Source: a virus. From it: 64,000 bases of DNA. Below the pieces are notes generated by a model. That model was not told where the DNA came from and did no database searches. It saw only the letters and a list, made by a program, of their open reading frames with translations. Shown here in pieces: positions 24,306 to 33,428 of this stretch; position 1 is the stretch's first letter, and every line of letters starts with the position of its first letter. The DNA is taken from positions 58,304 to 122,303 of IMG/VR virus record IMGVR_UViG_3300032050_000028. The stretch is one strand, 5' to 3'. The position numbers and the translations under genes were made by a program.

Positions 24306-26216
24306 TTAGTGTGCATGTATAAAATTAAATAACAACTTTGAAACTGATGTGATAACTGGATTTTTTTTGGTGAAGTTTTTACCCCATTCTGTTTCCGTAA
24401 AACACCAACCTAATGTTGCTATGACTAAAACAACTAATGATATCACTTCAAATGCCATATGTAAACCAGGTATTGCATGTGTAAAAACTGATACTAAGAA
24501 AGCTAATAGAGCGCTTCCTGCGCCAATTGCTAGTCCTTTCCAATTTATTCCTTTTTTTGGAGCCTCTGATTCATTTACTTTGTTAAAATCATTAAATTTA
24601 ATTAGTCTTGATTCTTTATGTGGTTTCATGTCTTTTAGATTGACTCCAGTTGCTCTTTCAATGCCTCTGCCTGTTTCTGCATAAAACTCCTCTGCCTTTT
24701 GCACAGCACCTCCTAGTCCTATTTTTTCTCCAGCCATTTTTATCCAGTCTCCCGGTATGTGTGTTGTTAGTGCAAAAGCTTCTGCTGATGCTCCAACAAC
24801 CAGAGCTGTTATTGTTCCAATTGCGACAAATTTACCAGCATATTTTATTAAGTTTTTTACACCATCGAACATAGTTCCGAGTTTTCCACTCAACCAAGCA
24901 GGTACCGCTGATAATCCTTTAGCTACAACATCACTTAGTACTTCCATAAGTTTTCCAAAAGGTGATAAAATCCAAGATACAATTCCTATAAGCCACTTTT
25001 TAATTCCCCTTGATTCTGCTTTATGGATTTCTTTTTCTACATTTTCCTCATCTTCAGATTCTGAATTTTCAGCTTCATAAATTTTTTCAAACTTAGTTTC
25101 ATGTAATTTAACTAATTCATCAGTGTTGAAATTAGAATTTTTTGACATAAACCCTTTTAAAGAGTCCCAAATAAAACTATCATTTACTATCTCTTGTTCT
25201 TTTGTTTTTTCCTCTGTCGATTCAACTGAACCTAATATTTTATTTCCTGAAGATGTAGCTATATCCTCTACTGAATTACCGGTCAATTTTTTTAATTTGG
25301 CGCCAAAATACATTTTCATGTCTTTTATATCCTCACTGAGGATCTTCATTTCATTACCTAAATGTTCAGAATTTATTTTATCACCAAAATCTTTCACTAT
25401 AGATAACTTTGATTTCAATCCTGGTATAATTTTTAAGGCATGTGTCTTAATGAATTCCCAAACTTTACCTAAAATCTCTTTAATTTTAGTCCAAATATCC
25501 TTTACTATATTGGCTAAATTTTTGGCTAAATCTTTAAGCGTTGCATAGACCTTATCAAATACAGATTTAGATGTCTTCACAAAATCATCGATTGAATTCA
25601 TTACTTTTTTTGCTGTTGCTTCAATTTGAGCAACAATGTCTGCCCCAAATAGCTTTGTTGCTACATTTTTCAGAGCTTCTAAACCCGGTTTAAATATATC
25701 TTCTACAATTGAGTCCCAGGTTGATTGAGCAGAGTCTGACAACCAACCTAATGTATCACTTATTACACTACCAACATAATTTGCTCCTTTTTTGATACCC
25801 TTAACCACTTTTGTGTTTGAAGCCCAGTTTTTGAATTTATCCCACCTTTCACCTTCAAATATTAAAATATATTCCAAATTCTCCTCAATCAGTTTAATAT
25901 CAGACTCTGGAATATTTTTAGCTTCTAAATACTTTCTAGTTTGAATTCCTATTTCTTTTATTCTATCCTGATAAAATTTAACACAAACAATTTTCTTAGT
26001 TTCATCTAACATCTCCTTGTCTTCTAATATTAGTGAATAGTTCTCATTAACTTTATTGTTTTTCAAATAAAGACTAACAATGTCATTTTTTTTACCTTCA
26101 GTCATTATATTTTGAAATTCAGTAATTTGAAATTCTGAAATTTGTCTTCTTCTATTTGATTCTTTTATCGACATTTGTCGTCTGTAAAAGTCGTTATACC
26201 TGTTTAATCTAGACAT
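24306..26216 (-). CDS. Tagged, helical membrane protein (636 aa)
   Basis: Start chosen at the ATG complementing 26214-26216 (MSRLNRYNDFYRRQMSIKES). The frame extends 39 bases further, but only this start aligns with the tag family. Residues about 110-330 are long amphipathic helices with regularly spaced tryptophans (KFKNWASNTKVVKGIKKGAN; WDSIVEDIFKPGLEALKNVA), like pore- or tape-measure-type segments. Membrane helices lie near 425-445, 485-515 and 575-625. No catalytic motif. It may be an internal or injected virion protein that acts on the host membrane (inference). Confidence 0.65.
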   Translation of the reverse strand: MSRLNRYNDFYRRQMSIKESNRRRQISEFQITEFQNIMTEGKKNDIVSLYLKNNKVNENYSLILEDKEMLDETKKIVCVKFYQDRIKEIGIQTRKYLEAKNIPESDIKLIEENLEYILIFEGERWDKFKNWASNTKVVKGIKKGANYVGSVISDTLGWLSDSAQSTWDSIVEDIFKPGLEALKNVATKLFGADIVAQIEATAKKVMNSIDDFVKTSKSVFDKVYATLKDLAKNLANIVKDIWTKIKEILGKVWEFIKTHALKIIPGLKSKLSIVKDFGDKINSEHLGNEMKILSEDIKDMKMYFGAKLKKLTGNSVEDIATSSGNKILGSVESTEEKTKEQEIVNDSFIWDSLKGFMSKNSNFNTDELVKLHETKFEKIYEAENSESEDEENVEKEIHKAESRGIKKWLIGIVSWILSPFGKLMEVLSDVVAKGLSAVPAWLSGKLGTMFDGVKNLIKYAGKFVAIGTITALVVGASAEAFALTTHIPGDWIKMAGEKIGLGGAVQKAEEFYAETGRGIERATGVNLKDMKPHKESRLIKFNDFNKVNESEAPKKGINWKGLAIGAGSALLAFLVSVFTHAIPGLHMAFEVISLVVLVIATLGWCFTETEWGKNFTKKNPVITSVSKLLFNFIHAH

Positions 26217-26239
26217 ATATTGAATTTTTTTTATCTTCT

Positions 26240-26248
26240 TATATATTA
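26240..26248 (-). promoter_or_regulatory. Putative phage promoter motif TAATATATA (minus)
   Basis: Motif 23 bases upstream of the ATG at 26216, in the divergent gap shared with the Fpg/Nei gene. Confidence 0.35.
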
Positions 26249-26300
26249 AAAACAAAACCTTTTTTTTATTATCAATATAATTTTAGTAAAAGTATATTCA

Positions 26301-27101
26301 ATGCCTGAGTTAGCGGAATTAAAGATAATGTCTGATTATATCAATCAGATTACAAAAGGAAAAGTATTTAATAAGTCATTTCATGTATTAAAAGGAAATA
26401 ATCCTGAACAATTTCATTTATTAGACGAATTTAAAATTGATGCCGAATCCTTTGGTAAAGAACTTATTTTAAGATTTTATAGTGGAAAAGAAATTCACAA
26501 AATATCAGTATTTATGGGTATGTCTGGTAACTGGAAATGGGTACCTACTGGAGTTTGGAATGATACTAAATATTGTAGGATGAGGTTGGACTCAACTGAC
26601 GGTTGGTCACTTCTTCTTTATGGTTCTTATATGGGTCCTAAATATAAAATAGGAGGATTCACTGGAGTTAAAAGAGGACCAGATCCAACAAAAGACTTTA
26701 GAGATTTCTATGATAATGTTGTTAAAAACGTAGAAAAGAAAGCCTTTGATAAGCCAATTTGTGAGGTTTTACTTAACCAGGAATATTTTAATGGAATTGG
26801 AAATTACCTAAGAAGTACAATACTTTACTATTTAGATGTAAATCCATTTGAAGTCGCTAGAAAAGTTATAAAAGAAAATGAAAAAATACTATCAATGTGT
26901 AGAGACATTCCAATTAGAGCTTATCACTTAAACGGAGGTCAGTTATCGGACTGGAAAAACCCATTTGATACTGACTATGATGAATTTCAAGAATGGGTTT
27001 TTTATAAAAAAGGAATTTCTTGTAAAGACTCGACTGGTAGAACATTTTGGTTTAGTGAGAAATGGAAAGATTTTTGTCCTTATCAAACTATTAAATCTTA
27101 A
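26301..27101 (+). CDS. Fpg/Nei-family DNA glycosylase (266 aa)
   Basis: The mature N-terminus P-E-L-A-E (P2 and E3 are the catalytic pair) opens the family's beta sandwich, and MGMSGNWKWVP is the L-x-M-x-G strand. EVLLNQEYFNGIGNYLRSTI is the helix-two-turn-helix with the conserved asparagine. The C-terminal finger is degenerate: GISCKDSTGRTFWFS keeps the lesion-binding G-R-T but not the four zinc cysteines, as in zincless Nei-like enzymes. It would excise oxidised bases from phage or host DNA. It is followed after 15 bases by thyA, in a short DNA-precursor and repair group. Confidence 0.85.
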   Translation: MPELAELKIMSDYINQITKGKVFNKSFHVLKGNNPEQFHLLDEFKIDAESFGKELILRFYSGKEIHKISVFMGMSGNWKWVPTGVWNDTKYCRMRLDSTDGWSLLLYGSYMGPKYKIGGFTGVKRGPDPTKDFRDFYDNVVKNVEKKAFDKPICEVLLNQEYFNGIGNYLRSTILYYLDVNPFEVARKVIKENEKILSMCRDIPIRAYHLNGGQLSDWKNPFDTDYDEFQEWVFYKKGISCKDSTGRTFWFSEKWKDFCPYQTIKS

Positions 27102-27116
27102 AAACATATAACTTTT

Positions 27117-28220
27117 ATGAATTCTGTAGACAAACAATATTTAAAATTTTTAAACCATATTTTAGAATATGGTGAAGAGAAAGGTGATAGAACTGGGACC
27201 GGAACACTTTCTACTTTTGATTACTCAATGACTTTTGATATGTCAGAAGGTTTTCCACTTCTTACTTCAAAGAAGGTTTATACAAAAGCTGTTATACACG
27301 AGCTTATATGGTTTCTTCGAGGTGATACTAATATAAGGTATTTGGTTGAAAATGGAGTTCATATTTGGGATGGAGATGCTTATAAAAACTATTTGACTAA
27401 GACTTTAATTGATAGTACTGGTAAGTGGTGTAAGGTTACAAAAGGATCTGATGGTAATAACTATCCAGAGCCATATACACAAGAAGAGTTTATTCAAGAA
27501 ATTTTAAATGATGATGAATTTGCTAATAAATGGGGTGAACTTGGTCCAGTTTATGGAAAACAATGGAGATCGTGGGGTGGGTTTGAAAAAGTTCCTTCTG
27601 GTTGGCACCACAATTCGGTGACTTCATATAAAAATGTTCCAAAGAATGACCAAATTTTAAATTTGATTAATGATTTAAAAAATAATCCAGATTCTAGAAG
27701 ACTCATGGTCAATGCATGGAATGTTGGTGAATTAGACCAAATGGTACTTCCTCCATGTCATTTTGGATTTCAATGTTATACATCAAAGATGACTTTAGAT
27801 GAAAGAAAAAAATTGTGGTGTGACTCATTAGGTAAACATATTTCATATGGTGAAGATGCTACTGAAATTTTTCTTGATGAAAGAAATGTTCCAAAAAGAA
27901 AATTAAGTTTAAAATGGTTTCAAAGATCTGTTGATTCTCCACTAGGACTACCTTTTAATATTGCATCATATGCTATACTTCTTCATCTTTTGGCTAAAGA
28001 AGTAAATATGGTGCCTCATTTGTTGAAATTTAACGGAGGTGATTGTCACATTTATATGAATCAAATTGATGGTGTTAGAGAACAATTACTAAGAGATACT
28101 TATAATTTACCAAAATTAAAATTACATAATAACTCTATCTTTGATTTGAAATATGATGATATAGAAATTATAAATTATGATGAAAGAATTAAAAATATTA
28201 AATTTCCATTAAGTAACTAA
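27117..28220 (+). CDS. thyA: Thymidylate synthase (367 aa)
   Basis: Converts dUMP to dTMP with methylene-tetrahydrofolate. It shows DRTGTGTLSTFDYSMTFD, then FPLLTSKKVYTKAVIHELIW and GPVYGKQWRSW. The active-site cysteine is in MVLPPCHFGFQCY, and PFNIASYAILLHLLA keeps the asparagine that selects dUMP (dCMP hydroxymethylases have aspartate). At 367 residues it is about 90 longer than E. coli ThyA. The extra length lies in a known-type insert near residues 85-140 and a second insert of about 40 residues right after the catalytic loop (TSKMTLDERKKLWCDSLGKH and on). The second insert is unusual and worth structural comparison. Confidence 0.97.
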   Translation: MNSVDKQYLKFLNHILEYGEEKGDRTGTGTLSTFDYSMTFDMSEGFPLLTSKKVYTKAVIHELIWFLRGDTNIRYLVENGVHIWDGDAYKNYLTKTLIDSTGKWCKVTKGSDGNNYPEPYTQEEFIQEILNDDEFANKWGELGPVYGKQWRSWGGFEKVPSGWHHNSVTSYKNVPKNDQILNLINDLKNNPDSRRLMVNAWNVGELDQMVLPPCHFGFQCYTSKMTLDERKKLWCDSLGKHISYGEDATEIFLDERNVPKRKLSLKWFQRSVDSPLGLPFNIASYAILLHLLAKEVNMVPHLLKFNGGDCHIYMNQIDGVREQLLRDTYNLPKLKLHNNSIFDLKYDDIEIINYDERIKNIKFPLSN

Positions 28221-28231
28221 AATAAATAAAA

Positions 28232-28420
28232 ATGAAAACAGGAACAAAAAACGTTGTTGCGATTAAAGAGGCAATAAAAAATATCGAAACTTTGACTGAA
28301 AGATTCAAAAGAAAAAGAATCACACAAGAAGAATATATTCTGAGAATAAATCAAAACTTGGCAAAAATGGCTGATGAAAGAGATTATATAGAATATCTGG
28401 TCAATATCGGTCAATATTAA
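28232..28420 (+). CDS. Small helical protein (62 aa)
   Basis: Starts MKTGTKNVVAIKEAIKNIET and is charged and entirely helical in composition (TERFKRKRITQEEYILRINQ). It lies 11 bases after thyA with an A-rich leader (AAATAAAA) and no Shine-Dalgarno. Possibly a small DNA- or protein-binding helical hairpin. Family not recognised. Confidence 0.65.
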   Translation: MKTGTKNVVAIKEAIKNIETLTERFKRKRITQEEYILRINQNLAKMADERDYIEYLVNIGQY

Positions 28421-28436
28421 AAATTAATAAAATAAA

Positions 28437-28925
28437 ATGAATTTATCAAAGGCGGATTATAGAGATTTAATCTTAGAGCAGATTAAAAACATAGATACAA
28501 AAAATTTATCTGATGTTATTGAAATTGAAACTACATCTAAAATTATAGAAGAACAAAAGGTTTATTTCTGGATTCGTCTTTATTTGAATGAAGAAAATTC
28601 AAATATACAAATAGGTGATGATATACTAATTGAGTGGTTACCAAGTGGTGAGCGACTATCTACTAAATTTATATGTTATGGTAAACAAGGTTTAGAAAAA
28701 GACCATAATGATGAGGTCATTAATTACAATCCCGAAGATGATAAAAGAATATTGTGTCTGATGATAGATACTAAAATGGTAAATTTTAATGACGATATAC
28801 CATTTATTAGAACTTTATTTAAGACCGGATATCACTATGAGTATCAGCTTGTTAAAAGAAATGAATTGTTATTTATTTGTGAGAGAAACAATTTAATTTT
28901 AGACTATTACGATTGTGATTTCTAG
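28437..28925 (+). CDS. Hypothetical protein (162 aa)
   Basis: Starts MNLSKADYRDLILEQIKNID. A helical N-terminus is followed by beta-rich stretches (KVYFWIRLYLNEENSNIQIG; DILIEWLPSGERLSTKFICY; KRILCLMIDTKMVNFNDDIP). No domain recognised. It belongs to the plus-strand run thyA to 29491, with 16-base gaps on both sides. Confidence 0.7.
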   Translation: MNLSKADYRDLILEQIKNIDTKNLSDVIEIETTSKIIEEQKVYFWIRLYLNEENSNIQIGDDILIEWLPSGERLSTKFICYGKQGLEKDHNDEVINYNPEDDKRILCLMIDTKMVNFNDDIPFIRTLFKTGYHYEYQLVKRNELLFICERNNLILDYYDCDF

Positions 28926-28942
28926 AATTAAATATATAGTTT

Positions 28943-29491
28943 ATGAATCATCTTAAAAATTTTAGACTATTTGAAAAAAGTGCTGACCAGTTCACCTCTA
29001 GTGTAATCGATTTAGTAGAATTAGAGCATATCTTAATAGACTTTGAACAAATGGGTTTAGACTATGATATAAAATTTGGTTCATCTATTGTATTAGATTG
29101 GAGAGAGTTTAATGATGTTAAACACGGTGGTTCAAAAGTTCTATACTCATCGGATATTGATAGATTTACAAAATCAAGAACTAATAACTCTTTAACAATA
29201 GAATTTACCACAAATGATATACAGGATTACAATATTCAAGATACATCAGAAGCTTATCAAATGTTAAAGGATTATCTTTTTGATACTTATGATTTAATTC
29301 CGAATTATATTTATATTAATTATCATTGGAATTATATGTATTTTGAAGATTTTGATAAGATAAAAGAATATAAGAATATTTTTTCTAAAGGTGTTTTAGG
29401 TTCAGAGGATAAAAATATCTTTAAATCACACAAATTAACTTTTGGATTTTACAAAGATCCGGATGCTGTTTTCAGAGGACCTGAATTTTAA
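28943..29491 (+). CDS. Tagged hypothetical protein (182 aa)
   Basis: The N-terminus MNHLKNFRLFEKSADQFTSS fits the shared tag. The rest is a soluble alpha/beta-looking protein with aromatic-rich middle (YIYINYHWNYMYFEDFDKIK). No catalytic motif. The stop shares TTAA with the convergent zinc-array gene, leaving no room for a terminator. Tagged status suggests a virion or prohead association (inference). Confidence 0.7.
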   Translation: MNHLKNFRLFEKSADQFTSSVIDLVELEHILIDFEQMGLDYDIKFGSSIVLDWREFNDVKHGGSKVLYSSDIDRFTKSRTNNSLTIEFTTNDIQDYNIQDTSEAYQMLKDYLFDTYDLIPNYIYINYHWNYMYFEDFDKIKEYKNIFSKGVLGSEDKNIFKSHKLTFGFYKDPDAVFRGPEF

Positions 29492-31188
29492 CCACATTCT
29501 GGACAATCTACTCGACCCCTTCCATCACAGTCGTAGCACTCTCTTTCACCAGCACCATCACAGTCTCCACATTCTACTCTACCATCGCCGTCACAATTTC
29601 TACAATCGTAGTTACCATCACCATCGCATTTGTAGCAATCTTTTCTACCATTGCCATCACAATCTGAACATTCTTTTTTTCCAGTTCCTGAGCAATGATC
29701 ACATTTTTCTTCATTTTCAAGTTCACCATCACCACCACAGTAATCACAATCTTCTTCACCTGATCCATCACAAGTAGAACACTCTGAGTCACCAGCACCA
29801 TCACAGATATGACATTCTTCTTTACCTTCTCCATCACAATCATCACATTCAACTGTTCCTCTACCATCACATTCATAACATTCTCTAGTTCCATCTCCAT
29901 CACAAGAACTACACTCTACTCTACCGTTACCTCCACACTCTGAACAAGAACCGTTACCACCTTCTGTGTCGGTTAGTTCATATTCATAGTCAAAGTTAGA
30001 CGAATTGTATAGTTTTCCACTATATGGATTATAATACTTAAATGAATCCATATAAGGATAATTTCCATACTCTCCTTTGATATCTAATTGAACAGAAAAT
30101 TCACCCTGTCTTTTTTCAATTTCACCATCTTCTTTATGAAATTCAAAATCGGTATATTCACTAAAATCTTGTCTTGACTTAAACCAGTATTTGTTTGCAA
30201 TAGCCCATTGTTTGAATAATTGCTCATCTGCCGTTTTGATAGTGTAGATTCTATCCATTACTTTTGTAGATAATTCATAAGGTTCCATTTCCCAAAGAAT
30301 TGCTCTACCTGTAATTTTAGTTTCATCTTCTTCTGAAAGTAATATTAATAGAGATGCTTGACTATTTTGTGTATAAATTCCTAAATAATTCTGACATCTG
30401 TCATAACGCATACAAGAACTTCCCAAGCTTCCAGATTCTTCTTTATAAGCACTTCTATGATAAAACTTTTTGATATCCTGACCTTTGACGACTCTAAATC
30501 TTCTATTAAGAACGTCTTTTTCTTTTTCAACTTCTGCTCTATATTTATAAACAAAGTCTTCAACTTCAGCGTCTGTAAATTTTTGACCAGCTTTTGTTAA
30601 AAGAGCTCTAACAAATCTACCAACACCTACTTCTGAACTACGAACAGCTTCTGGTCCTGTGCTAAGTGCGTTTTTATTTACTAGTATTTGATATTTTTTT
30701 CTATCCTTTACCCATTGAAAAAGAACGATTGGATTTCCTGTAATAAACATATACTCTAAATTTGATTTATAATCTGGTAAAAGATTAGACATCTCCTCTA
30801 ATGTATATGTTTTTATTAGTTGTCCAACTTGACCAACTTCTGGTGTTTCAATATCACTTTCCTCAACTTTTTCAACACCAGATCCTTCAATTTTACCCAT
30901 GATAAAAGTTATCTGTGTCATATAACCACTATCTCTTATTACTTTAGCAACTTTCCCAACTTTATCATCTGGTTTAAAGAAGAGCGTATCGGTTTTTTCT
31001 TTATTAATATCAATATAGTTTTGATTAATATCAACTTCTCTACCTTCAACATCAATTAATTTTTTTGATATTGGAGAATCTACTTTTTTTAAAATAGAAA
31101 TAAAATCTTTAGAGAAATCAATGTTCGCCTCTAACATTAAATAGAGATGAGACTCTGTTATAAACTCGTCATATTTAAATAATTTCAT
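29488..31188 (-). CDS. Tagged protein with DnaJ-type zinc array (566 aa)
   Basis: Tag MKLFKYDEFITESHLYLMLE, then about 390 residues of soluble domain paralogous to the protein at 36003 (shared I-D/K-K-[IV]-D-S-P-I-S, G-R-F-V-R, and A-I-L-W/S-L-L-W blocks). The last 150 residues are a run of 14 CxxC motifs in the DnaJ pattern C-x-x-C-x-G-x-G (ECSSCDGDGTRECYECDGRG type). DnaJ itself has four such motifs and two zinc sites; here six or seven zinc sites could form. DnaJ's J-domain is absent. It could be a chaperone-like or protein-binding virion component. The very acidic linker residues between motifs are unusual. Confidence 0.8.
   Translation of the reverse strand: MKLFKYDEFITESHLYLMLEANIDFSKDFISILKKVDSPISKKLIDVEGREVDINQNYIDINKEKTDTLFFKPDDKVGKVAKVIRDSGYMTQITFIMGKIEGSGVEKVEESDIETPEVGQVGQLIKTYTLEEMSNLLPDYKSNLEYMFITGNPIVLFQWVKDRKKYQILVNKNALSTGPEAVRSSEVGVGRFVRALLTKAGQKFTDAEVEDFVYKYRAEVEKEKDVLNRRFRVVKGQDIKKFYHRSAYKEESGSLGSSCMRYDRCQNYLGIYTQNSQASLLILLSEEDETKITGRAILWEMEPYELSTKVMDRIYTIKTADEQLFKQWAIANKYWFKSRQDFSEYTDFEFHKEDGEIEKRQGEFSVQLDIKGEYGNYPYMDSFKYYNPYSGKLYNSSNFDYEYELTDTEGGNGSCSECGGNGRVECSSCDGDGTRECYECDGRGTVECDDCDGEGKEECHICDGAGDSECSTCDGSGEEDCDYCGGDGELENEEKCDHCSGTGKKECSDCDGNGRKDCYKCDGDGNYDCRNCDGDGRVECGDCDGAGERECYDCDGRGRVDCPECG
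29491..29952 (-). repeat. CxxCxGxG zinc-motif coding repeats
   Basis: About 14 copies of a roughly 33-base minus-strand unit encoding C-x-x-C-D-G-D/A-G-x-x-x. Copies differ mostly at third positions and at the two residues between cysteines, so the array is old but length-variable in principle. Antisense and out-of-frame open frames here are by-products of the repeat. Confidence 0.8.
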
Positions 31189-31192
31189 TACC

Positions 31193-31201
31193 TATATATT
31201 A
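31193..31201 (-). promoter_or_regulatory. Putative phage promoter motif TAATATATA (minus)
   Basis: Motif 4 bases upstream of the ATG at 31188, the same spacing as before the tagged genes at 23119 and 62883. Confidence 0.45.
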
Positions 31202-31254
31202 AAATTGTATAACTTTTTTTAAAAAAAATTCTATAATAAAAAAATAAACTTAAA

Positions 31255-32781
31255 ATGCTTGTAGAAACCCAATATTTAACTAATACTAAACGATTGGTTG
31301 TAAGTTATGTAGATAAAACTGGTTATATAAAACTTAAATATTTTAATTGGGATAATCCTATGAAGTATGTATCTTGTGAAGACACAGATATTCAACGACA
31401 TCCTACTTTTAGGTCTTGGGATGGTAAATCAGTTAAACAGATTGAAGTAAATCATCCAGATAGATATGCTATTTATGAGTTTTTAGATTCTTTGCCTGAT
31501 AAAGAAAAAGAGGAAATATTTGAATTTAATTTACCAAAAATATTTTTCATAGATATTGAAACTGAAATTGTAGACGGTTTCCCTGAAGCCGCGGATGTTT
31601 ATGATCAAGAAGGTAATTTAGTAAAAGAGGGGGCTTCTACACAAGTTCTTTCTATATCTATAGTTTATGATGATAAAATTATACTATTGGGTTTAAAAGA
31701 TATGCCTAATGATATGCAGGATAGAATTCTAAATAATACAAATAAATATTTTGAGAAGTTTGGAACAGAATATAAATTTAAATATATCAAATATGATGAT
31801 GAATTTGATATGTTGTTTTCATTTTTTGACAAAATGATTCCTAAAATGCCATTACTTACTGGTTGGAATTTCCTTAATTATGACTGGTTATATTTGGTAA
31901 ATCGTTCTAGAAAATTAAAAAAATTTGTTAATGGTAAAGAATATAAAATTGATCCCAATACTTCATCTGTTACAAAAAGAATGAATAAGATTTGGTCTAC
32001 AAATTTTGAAGTTCCTGCTCATAGAATGATTTTTGACTACATGCAACTTTATGAGATATGTGATACATCTATCAAAGTAAAAGAATCCTCATCACTTGAT
32101 TTTGTATCACAAAAATTAGTTGGTGTTGATAAAATTAAATATACTGGTTCACTTCAAAAACTATATGAAGATGATTTTGAAACTTTTATGTATTATAACG
32201 CAGTCGATAGTGTTCTTGTTCAAAAAATTCACGAAGCAAGAAATTATATATCAATTATATTTGCGATATCTTCACTCGCTCAAATCAGAATAGTTGATGT
32301 TGTTTCTCAAATGAATAATGCACTTGGTTCACTTGCTATTACTGAAGGTGTGTTGAGAAATCGTTTTAGAAAGCAAGATAATATTGTTTTGTTTAAAGAT
32401 GATAGAGGTGATGCTGAATCTACAATTGCTGGTGGTTGGGTAAAGGATCCGGTAGTCGGATTAAATCAGTGGGTTGTTTGTTATGACTTTGCGTCACTCT
32501 ATCCCACTACACAAAGACAATTTTATATAGCCCCTGAAACTTTTGTTGGAATTCAAGATGATAAAGATAAATCTAAATGCTCAAACGGAAGAATAATAGA
32601 TTTAGAAAAACATGTAGTTTGTGTAAATGGCGTTGTTTTTGAAAAAAGACCTTCACCTACTCTTAGGATGCTTGAGGATGTTTACGCCGATCGTAAGAAA
32701 AATAAAAAGATTATGATGCAGAAAAAAGAAGAACTTAAAGAGGTTATGGATGAAATAAAAAAATTAGAAGCTGAGATTTAA
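31255..32781 (+). CDS. Family B DNA polymerase, N-terminal part only (508 aa)
   Basis: Replicative polymerase of T4 gp43 type. Exonuclease motifs are Exo I FFIDIETEI (D100, E102), Exo II GWNFLNYDW (about 203-211) and Exo III YYNAVDSVL (about 313-321). Polymerase motif A is CYDFASLYPTTQRQF (D411). The frame stops at residue 508 after VYADRKKNKK and a charged helical tail, just before where motif B (K-x6-N-S-x-Y-G) and motif C (D-T-D) should come. No frame in the window carries those motifs. The next gene is convergent. So the polymerase is split, as known for phage Aeh1 gp43A/43B, with the second part elsewhere. Confidence 0.9.
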   Translation: MLVETQYLTNTKRLVVSYVDKTGYIKLKYFNWDNPMKYVSCEDTDIQRHPTFRSWDGKSVKQIEVNHPDRYAIYEFLDSLPDKEKEEIFEFNLPKIFFIDIETEIVDGFPEAADVYDQEGNLVKEGASTQVLSISIVYDDKIILLGLKDMPNDMQDRILNNTNKYFEKFGTEYKFKYIKYDDEFDMLFSFFDKMIPKMPLLTGWNFLNYDWLYLVNRSRKLKKFVNGKEYKIDPNTSSVTKRMNKIWSTNFEVPAHRMIFDYMQLYEICDTSIKVKESSSLDFVSQKLVGVDKIKYTGSLQKLYEDDFETFMYYNAVDSVLVQKIHEARNYISIIFAISSLAQIRIVDVVSQMNNALGSLAITEGVLRNRFRKQDNIVLFKDDRGDAESTIAGGWVKDPVVGLNQWVVCYDFASLYPTTQRQFYIAPETFVGIQDDKDKSKCSNGRIIDLEKHVVCVNGVVFEKRPSPTLRMLEDVYADRKKNKKIMMQKKEELKEVMDEIKKLEAEI

Positions 32782-33428
32782 ACTTTTTTTGTTATGAATT
32801 CTAAATCAGGTAGTTTTTCCGAAACTATTTGTTTTGATTTTCTTAGATATTTTGAATTATCATCATAAAATATAACTTTTTTGAATCCGTATTTTTTTAC
32901 CAATTCAACTATTTTTTCACCTTTCCACATACCTGCGTTTTTTAAAAAATCAGGTTTCATGTGTATTCCGTATTTTGGACTTTGAATTCCAAAATTTTCT
33001 AAAACTTCTAAAATTTTATTTCTGATACTTTCTGGTCTTGCTGTAATTATACATTTATTTTCTACTAAATTATATATTTCTGAAATATCTTTAAGCTTGT
33101 TTGGTAGACTTTCGTCTGTATAGCAAAACTCATCTGGTTGAATTAAATATAGTCTGTTACCTTTTCTTGTCCAATCCTTATCTGATTCGTATCTCATTTC
33201 TGGATCTTCTATATAAATTCTACCGTCTTGAGATTTTAATTTAGATTTATCTTGTCCAATTTTATTTAAGGCTCTATTGACTAATTCTTTTGCTGTGATA
33301 TTTTCTGATAAATATTTTAAGGCAATATCTTCATATCTCGGTGATACTACTAATGTATCATCGAAGTCAAATACATATAGAGTTTTTTGCTCTATATTGA
33401 AATTGTCAAATCTATCAATCTTCACCAT
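32778..33428 (-). CDS. HAD-superfamily phosphatase with N-terminal tag (216 aa)
   Basis: VFDFDDTLVV carries the catalytic D21-x-D23-x-T motif. CIITARPESIRNKILEVLEN is motif II (T-x-R), lysine follows in the GIHMKPDF region, and VIFYDDNSKYL is the acidic motif IV. These fit HAD phosphatases such as the 3'-phosphatase side of T4 polynucleotide kinase or small phage HAD enzymes. No kinase P-loop is present. The N-terminus MVKIDRFDNFNIEQ resembles the shared tag placed directly before the enzyme domain, so it may be packaged. It overlaps the upstream gene by 14 bases and shares TTAA with the polymerase gene. Confidence 0.85.
   Translation of the reverse strand: MVKIDRFDNFNIEQKTLYVFDFDDTLVVSPRYEDIALKYLSENITAKELVNRALNKIGQDKSKLKSQDGRIYIEDPEMRYESDKDWTRKGNRLYLIQPDEFCYTDESLPNKLKDISEIYNLVENKCIITARPESIRNKILEVLENFGIQSPKYGIHMKPDFLKNAGMWKGEKIVELVKKYGFKKVIFYDDNSKYLRKSKQIVSEKLPDLEFITKKV

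Noticed and set aside
27117-28220. dCMP hydroxymethylase instead of thymidylate synthase
   Set aside because: The PFNIASY segment keeps asparagine, the dUMP-selecting residue. Hydroxymethylases of the T4 type have aspartate there, and no other hypermodified-cytosine gene is seen.
29574-29903. Methionine/valine-rich minus-strand frame inside the zinc array
   Set aside because: It is an out-of-frame reading of the CxxC repeat; the cysteine frame is clearly the coding one.
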